This document shows positions 57,216 through 64,000 of a stretch of 64,000 bases of DNA, piece after piece. The notes below the pieces were generated by a model. It did not search any database. It was not told the origin of the DNA and saw only the letters and a program-made list of their open reading frames with translations. This DNA is from Symsagittifera roscoffensis (lineage: Eukaryota; Xenacoelomorpha; Acoela; Convolutidae). The number at the start of each line of letters is the position of its first letter. The stretch's first letter is position 1. The translations under genes and the position numbers were made by a program. Where the stretch lies: assembly GCF_963678635.1 (NCBI RefSeq), contig NC_087063.1:32004599-32068598 (forward strand), read 5' to 3'.

Positions 57216-57430
57216 ACCTGGAGGCTGTGAAAGTTCAATAAAATTTAAATTGAAAACTTAAGACGTGTAAAAAAAATATTTACGCGAAAAAGTCTAGTAC
57301 GGATTGCAATATTCTTGCTAAAGCAAGGGTACTGATTCAACAGATTCAGCTGGGAACGAGGACAAAATCTCAACTTTTGGTTTTGACTCAAAGAAAACTG
57401 TTCGAATGAAGCTCCAGCAAAAAAAGTTGT
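57216..57430. other. Unassigned spacer before satellite
   Basis: Nothing recognisable between the SINE-like head and the first satellite arm. Confidence 0.4.
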
Positions 57431-60400
57431 CCAAAATGCGACAAACGCACGTTTATGGATGTTTCAGGTCTTCCCCACCTTGTTTTGATTTTTAAAACCA
57501 AATATTTTTCAAGTTTTTTTAATCAAAAATGTTGGGGGAAGACCTGCGAGATGCATAAACGTGCGTTTCAGGACTTGAAACGGATGTTTATGCATGTCTC
57601 GGGTCTCTTCCACCATATTTTGATTTTGAAAAAAAAAATTTTTTAGATAGTATATGGTTTCTTATCAAAATATGGTGGGAAAGCTATGGGATATGTATAA
57701 ACGTGCGTTTCAGGGCCTGAAACGCACGTTTATGCATGTCTCAGGTCTTCCATCAACATATTTCGATTAACAAAACCAATTTAAAAAGTATTTAATTCTT
57801 TCATCGAAGTTTGGTCTCATGTCTCACGTCTTCTTCTACCATTTTTTGATTTCAAAAAAAAGAATTAATTTTAATATAATTTTTTTTCGATAACTGGTGC
57901 GAGAAGACCTGAGATATGCGTAAAAGGGGTTTCGGGGCCTGAAACGCACCTTTGTGCATGTCTCAGGTCTTCCCCACCAAATTTTGATTAAAAACCAAAA
58001 TATTTATAAATTGATTTCTCACCAAAAAATGGTGGGGCAAGACCTGAGACATGCATAAACCTGCGTTTTAGGGCCTGAAACGCACCTTTTTGCATGTCTC
58101 AGGTCTTCCCCAACCATATATTGGTGAAAGAACGAAATACTTTATGAATTGGTTTTGTTAATTGAAATATGGCGGGGGAAGACCTGATACAAGCATATAC
58201 GTGCGTTTTAGGGCCTGAAACGCACGTTTATGCATGTCTTAGTTCTTACTTCACCATATTTTGAAGAGAAAATCAAATACTCTACAAATCAGTTTTTTGA
58301 TCAAAACTTCGTTTCAGGCATGCATAAACGTTCGTTTCAGGCCCTAAAACGCACGTTTATGCTTGTATCAGGTCTTCCCCCGCCATATTTCAATTAACAA
58401 AACCAATTCATAAAGTATTTCGTTCTTTCATCAAGATATGGTTGGGGACCACCTGAGACATGCAAAAACGTGCGTATCAGGCCCTGAAACGAATGTTTAT
58501 GCATGCCTCAGGTCTTCACCCACCTCATTTTGATCAAAAAACTAATTTGTAGAGTATTTGATTTTCTCTTCAAAATATGGTGGAATAAGAACTAAGACAT
58601 GCATAAACGTGCGTTTCAGGCCCTAAAACGCACGTATATGCATGTCTTGAGTCTTCCTCCTCATTTTTTGATTAAAACAAAAAAAAACTTTTAAATAATT
58701 TGGTTTTCTCATCAAAATAAGATGGGGGAAGACCTGATATATGCACAAACGTTCGTTTCAGGCCCTAAAATGCACGTTTAAGCACGTCTCAGTTCTTGGA
58801 CTACCATTTTTTGATGAGAAGTCAATTTATAAATCTTTTGCTTTTTTTATCAAAATTTGGTGGGGGAAGACCAGAGACATGCATAAACGTGCGTTTCAGG
58901 GCCTGAAACGCATGTTTATGCATGCTTCAGGTCTTCACTCACCTCATTTCGATCAAAAAACTAATTTATGGAGTATTTGATTTTTCTTCAAAATATGGTG
59001 GAGTAAGAACTAAGGCATGCGTAAATGTGCGTTTCAGGCCCTAAAACCGCACCGTATATGCATGGCTCAGGTCTTTCCACGCCAGTTTTTGATAAAAAAA
59101 AACCCAATGCTCGTAATTTCGGTTTGTTAAATCAAAATATGGTGGGGGAAGACCTGAGACATGCACAAAGGTGCGACTCAGGCCCTAAAACGCACGTATA
59201 TGCATGTTTTAAGTCTTCCTCGCCATTTTTTGATTGAAAACAAAAAAAAAACTTTCAAATAATTTGGTTTTCTCATCAAAATAGGATGGAGTAAGAACTA
59301 AGACATGCATAAACGTGCGTTTCAGACCCTTAAAACGCACGTATATGCTTGTATCAGGTCTTCCCCCGCCATATTTCAATTAACAAAACCAATTCATAAA
59401 GTATTTCGTTCTTTCATCAAGATATGGTTGGGGAAGACCTGAGACATGCAAAAACGTGCGTTCCAGGCCCTAAAATGCACGTTTATGCTCGTCTCAGTTC
59501 TTGCCCTACCATTTTTTGATGAGAAGTCAATTTATAAATCTTTTGGTTTTTTTTCATCAAAATTTGGTGGGGGAAGACCAGAGACATGCATAAACGTGCG
59601 TTTCAGGGCCTGAAACGCACAATTATGCTTGTATCAGGTCTTCCCCCGCCACTATTTCGATTAACAAAACCAATTCATAAAGTATTTCGTTCCTTCATCA
59701 AGATANNNNNNNNNNNNNNNNNNNNNNNNNNNNNNNNNNNNNNNNNNNNNNNNNNNNNNNNNNNNNNNNNNNNNNNNNNNNNNNNNNNNNNNNNNNNNNN
59801 NNNNNNNNNNNNNNNNNNNNNNNNNNNNNNNNNNNNNNNNNNNNNNNNNNNNNNNNNNNNNNNNNNNNNNNNNNNNNNNNNNNNNNNNNNNNNNNNNNNN
59901 NNNNNTTATGCATGTCTTAGTTCTTACTCCACCCATATTTTGAAGAGAAAATCAAATACTCCACAAATTAGTTTTTTGATCAAAATGAGGTGGGTGAAGA
60001 CCTGAGGCATGCATAAACGTTCGTTTCAGGCCCTAAAACGCACGTTTATGCACGTCTCATTTCTTGCCCTACCATTTTTTGATGAGAAGTCAATTTATAA
60101 ATCTTTTGCTTTTTTATCAAAATTTGTAGGGGGAAGTCCAGAGACATGCATAAATGTGCGTTTCAGGGCCTGAAACGCACGTTTACGCATGTGTCAGGTC
60201 GTCACCCACCTCATTTTGTTCAAAAAACTAATTTATGGAGCGTTTGATTTTTCTTCAAAATATGGTGGAATAAGAACTAAGACATGCGTAAATGTGCGTT
60301 TCAGGCCCTAAATTGCACGTATATGCATGGCTCAGGTCTTCCCCCGCCAGTTTTTGATAAAAAAAGACCCAATGCTTGTAAATTCGGTTTGTTAAATCAA

Positions 60401-63400
60401 AATATGGTTGGGAAACACCTGAGACAAGCAAAAACATGCGTTTCAGGCCCTGAAACGCACGTTTATGCATGTCTCAGGTCTTCACCTACCTCATTTTGAT
60501 CAAAAAACTAGTTTATGGGGTATTTGAATTTTTCATCAAAATATGGTGGAGTAAGAACTGAGACATGCATAAATGTGCGTTTCAGGCCCTAAAATGCACG
60601 TATATGCATGTCTTAAGTCTTCCTCCGCCATTTTTTGATTTGAAAAAAAAAAAACTTTTAAATAATTTGGTTTTCTCATCAAAATAAGGTGGGAAGACCT
60701 GAGATATGCACAAAGGTGCGACTCAGGCCCTAAAACATACGTATATGCATGTCTTAAGTCTTCCTCGCCCTTTTTTGATTAAAAACAAAACAAAAACTTT
60801 TAAATAATTTTGTTTAGTCGTCCTGAAACTCACTTTTCTCCATGTCTCACGTCTTCATCTACCATAGATTGACTTTTACAAAAAAACCAAAAAGTTTTAA
60901 AATATTTTTTTTCGATAATTGTTGGGGTAAGACCTGAGATATGCATAAGCGGGTGTTTCAGGGCCTGAAACGCACCTTTGTGCATGTCTCAGGTCTTGCC
61001 CTACCAGTTTTTGATGAGAAGTCAATTTATAAATAGTTTGGTTTTTTTTATCAAAACTTGGTGGGGGAAGACCTGAGACATCCATAAATGTGCGTTTCAG
61101 GCCCTAAAAATACGTACATGCTTGTCTTAAGTCTTCCCCCGCCATTTTTTGAATTGAAAAAAAAATCTTCCAAATAATTTGGTTTTCTTATCAAAATAAG
61201 GTGGGGGAAGACCTGAGATATGCACAAAAGTGCGTTTCAGATAGTCTTGAGACTCACTTTTCTCCATGTCTCACTTCTTCCCCTACCATATTTGGATTTT
61301 TAAAAAAAAACGAAATAATTTTTAAAACAATTTTTTCGATAGCTTGTGGGAGAAGACCTGAGATAAGCGTGAAAGGGCGTTTCAGGGCCTGAAACGCACC
61401 TTTGTGCATGTCTCAGGTCTTCCCCAACCATATTTTGATTTAAAAAAAAATTTGAAGAATTTTTTCTTATCAAAATATGGTGGGGAAGACATGAGACATG
61501 CATAAAACCAATAAATAAATAAAATAACCATATTAACAAAACCAATATATAAAGTATTTCGTTCTCTCATCAAGATATGGTTGGGGAACACCTGAGACAA
61601 GCAAAAACATGCGTTTCAGGCCCTGAAACGCACGTTTATGCATGTCTCAGGTCTTCCTCCGCCATTTTTTCATTTAAAAAAGAAACAACTATTAAATAAT
61701 TTGGTTTTCTCATCAAAATAAGGTGGGAAGACCTGAGATATGCACAAAGGTGCGACTCAGGCCCTAAAACATACGTATATGCATGTCTTAAGTCTTCCTC
61801 GCCATTTTTTGATTAAAAACAAAACAAAAACTCTTAAATAATTTTGTTTAGTCGTCCTAAAACTCACTTTTCTCCATGTCTCACGTCTTAAATTTCTTTT
61901 TTAAATTTTTTTTTTCGATAATTGTTGGGGTAAGACCTGAGATATGCAAAAGCGGGTGTTTCAGGGCCTGAAACGCACCTTTGTGCATGTCTCAGGTCTT
62001 CCCCCACCATATTTTGATTTAGAGAAAAAGCAAAATTATAAAGTATTTTTTCTTATCCAAATATGGCGAGAAGACATGAGACATGCAAAAACGGGCGTTT
62101 CAGGTCCTAAAACGCACGTTTATGCACGTCTCAGGTCTTGCCCTACTAGTTTTTGATGAGAAGTCAATTTATAAATATTTTGGTTTTTTTATCAAAATTT
62201 GGTGGGGGAAGACCTGAGACATGCATAAACGTGCGTTTCAGGGCCTGAAACGCACAATTATGCTTGTATCAGGTCTTCCCCGCCATATTTCGATTAACAA
62301 AACCAATTCATAAAGTATTTCGTTCCTTCATCAAGATATGGTTGGGGAAGACTTGAGACATGCAAAATCGTGCGTTTCAGGCCCTGAAACGCACGTTTAT
62401 GCGTGTCTTAAGTCTTCACCCACCTCATTTTGATCAAAAAACTAATTTATGGAGTATTTGATTTTTTCTTGAAAATATGGTGGAGTAAGAACTAAATATC
62501 CATAAATCTGCGTTTCAGGCCCTAAAAATACGTACATGCATGTCTTAAGTCTTCCCCCGCCATTTTTTGAATTGAAAAATAAATCTTCTAAATAATTTGG
62601 TTTTCTTATCAAAATAAGGTGGGGGAAGACCTGAGATATGCACAAAAGTGCGTTTCAGATCGTCCTGAAACTCACTTTTCTCAATGTCTCACTTCTTCCC
62701 CTACCATATTTGGGTTTTTAAAAAAAACGAAATATTTTAAAACAATTTTTTCGATAGCTTGTGGGAGAAGACCTGAGATATGCGTGAAAGGGCGTTTCAG
62801 GGCCTGAAACGCACCTTTGTGCATGTCTCAGGTCTTTCCCTACCATATTTAGATTTACAAACTAATTTGAAGTATTTTTTCTTATCAAAATATGGTGGGG
62901 AAGACAAAAGACATGCATAAAACCAATTAATAAATAAAATAACCATATTAACAAAACCAATTTATAAAGTATTTCATTCTCTCTTCACCTACCTCATTTT
63001 GATCAAAAAACTAATTTATGGGGTCTTTGAATTTTTCTTCAAAATATGGTAGAGTAAGAACTGAGACATGCGTAAATGTGCGTTTCAGGCCCTAAAACGC
63101 ACGTATATGCATGTCTTAAGTCTTCCTCCGCCATTTTTTGATTTAAAAAAAAAACAACCTTTAAATAATTTGGTTTTCTCATCAAAATAAGGTGGGAAGA
63201 CCTGAGATATGCATAAAAGTGAGAAATGGAGAAAAGTGAGTTTCAGGACGATCTGAAACGCACGTTTGTGCATATCTCGGGTCTTCTTCTACCTTATTTT
63301 GATGAGAAAACCAAATTATTTAAAAGTTTTTTTTTTAATCAAAAAAAATAGCGGGGGAAGACTTAAGAGATGCATATACGTGCGTTTTAGGGCCTGAGTC

Positions 63401-64000
63401 GCACCTTTGTGCATGTCTCAGATCTTCCCCTACCATATGTTGATTTAACAAAACGAATTTACGAGTATTGGGTTTTTTGATCAAAATGAGGTGGGTGAAG
63501 ACCTGAGACTTGCATAAACGTGCGTTTCAGGGCCTGAAACCTACGATTTTGCATGTCTCAGGTCTTCCCCAACCATATCTTGATGAAAGAACGAAATACT
63601 TTATAAATTGGTTTTGTTAATTGAAATATGGCAGAAGAAGACCTGAGACAAGCATAAACGTCCTAAAACGTTTCAGATCGTCCTAAAACTCACTTTTCTC
63701 CGTGTCTCAGGTCTTCCCCCATCATATTTTGATAAAAAAAACACACAATTATGAAGTATTTTTTTTCTAATCAAATTATGGCGGGGAAGACCTGAGACAC
63801 AAACAATTGTGCGTTTCAGACCCTGAAACGCACAATTATGCACGTCTCAGGTCTTGCCCTACCATTTTTTGATGAGAAATCAATTTATAAATATTTTGGT
63901 TTTTTCATCAAAATTTGGTGGGGGAAGACATGAGACATGCAAAAACGTGCGTCTCAGGCCCTAAAACGCACGTATATGCATGTCTTAAGTCTTCCCCCGC
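57430..64000. repeat. Dyad-symmetric satellite, period about 138 bp, running off the right edge
   Basis: Each unit has a palindrome of about 71 bp whose arms read GAAGACCTGAGACATGCATA and AACGTGCGTTTCAGG, meeting at a single central base and then reversed. Units are joined by an A/T-rich linker bounded by CCACCATATTTTGAT and ATCAAAATATGGTGG, itself a second dyad. Roughly 45 units are visible. Copies differ by point changes and by several linker types. Because both axes are symmetric, both strands read alike, which explains the many spurious ORFs starting MHKRAFQ on either strand. Confidence 0.95.
59706..59905. other. Assembly gap (200 N)
   Basis: Exactly 200 Ns inside the satellite, the size of a conventional placeholder. 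The true length of the array here is unknown. Confidence 0.99.

Noticed and set aside
59661..60005. ORFs crossing the N gap
   Set aside because: They consist mostly of unknown residues and satellite sequence.
57430..64000. Many short ORFs starting MHKRAFQ on both strands
   Set aside because: They arise because the satellite is palindromic and open in several frames; no start, stop or splice context is preserved between units.

Overview
This is animal nuclear DNA: AT-rich, dominated by introns and repeats, with canonical GT-AG introns. The window holds one host gene, a multi-exon DEG/ENaC-type ion channel subunit on the + strand (about 18.0-55.5 kb). Nearly everything else is mobile or repetitive. 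My best guess for the organism is an appendicularian tunicate (larvacean) or another small marine invertebrate that uses spliced-leader trans-splicing. The clues are env-bearing Ty3/gypsy elements, a possible trans-splice acceptor two bases before the channel start codon, and abundant non-autonomous elements. The species is inference, about 0.4 confidence.

Layout. 1-14.7 kb: a decayed, minus-strand, env-bearing Ty3/gypsy-like element whose 3' LTR lies off the left edge; its LTR end plus flank is tandemly duplicated (13857-16044). 16.0-18.0 kb: intergenic, with a cluster of ACCGCTCAAA motifs. 18035-18470: channel exon 1 (cytoplasmic N-terminus, TM1). Intron 1 (9.2 kb) holds hAT-like fossils and MITEs, a 914-bp perfect tandem duplication and a 91-bp satellite. 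27686-27814 and 31734-31862: exons 2 and 3 (LDLa modules). Introns 2 and 3 each contain a large foldback. 33770-34706: exon 4 (end of LDLa 2, CUB domain, acidic linker), with a one-base frameshift in the CUB. Intron 4 holds a MITE. About 35464-35582: exon 5 (start of the palm-type channel core). Intron 5 contains an 18.5-kb LTR element (35591-54118) inserted four bases after the GTAA of the splice donor. 54574-55486: final exon (thumb/palm cysteines, TM2). 55.5-57.4 kb: intergenic with a tRNA-like SINE head. 57.4-64.0 kb: a satellite of about 138 bp built entirely of dyads, broken by a 200-N gap.

The + strand LTR element is the most striking object. It has 410-bp LTRs, a 4-bp target duplication (CACG), a tRNA primer site, a structured leader and gag-pro-RT-RNaseH-integrase. 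It also carries a large env-like glycoprotein and at least six further open reading frames: one before gag, two tiny hydrophobic proteins and a low-complexity ORF before env, and three accessory ORFs after env. Most of these have counterparts at the same relative positions in the diverged minus-strand copy, so they are true components of the family. The intact-looking + copy is nevertheless disabled: nonsense codons in RT and Env, a shift in a C-run inside gag, and a deletion that removes most of the integrase catalytic core.

Limits: exon joins are inferred from reading frame, splice motifs and domain logic only. Family assignments come from motifs read by eye; no search was run.
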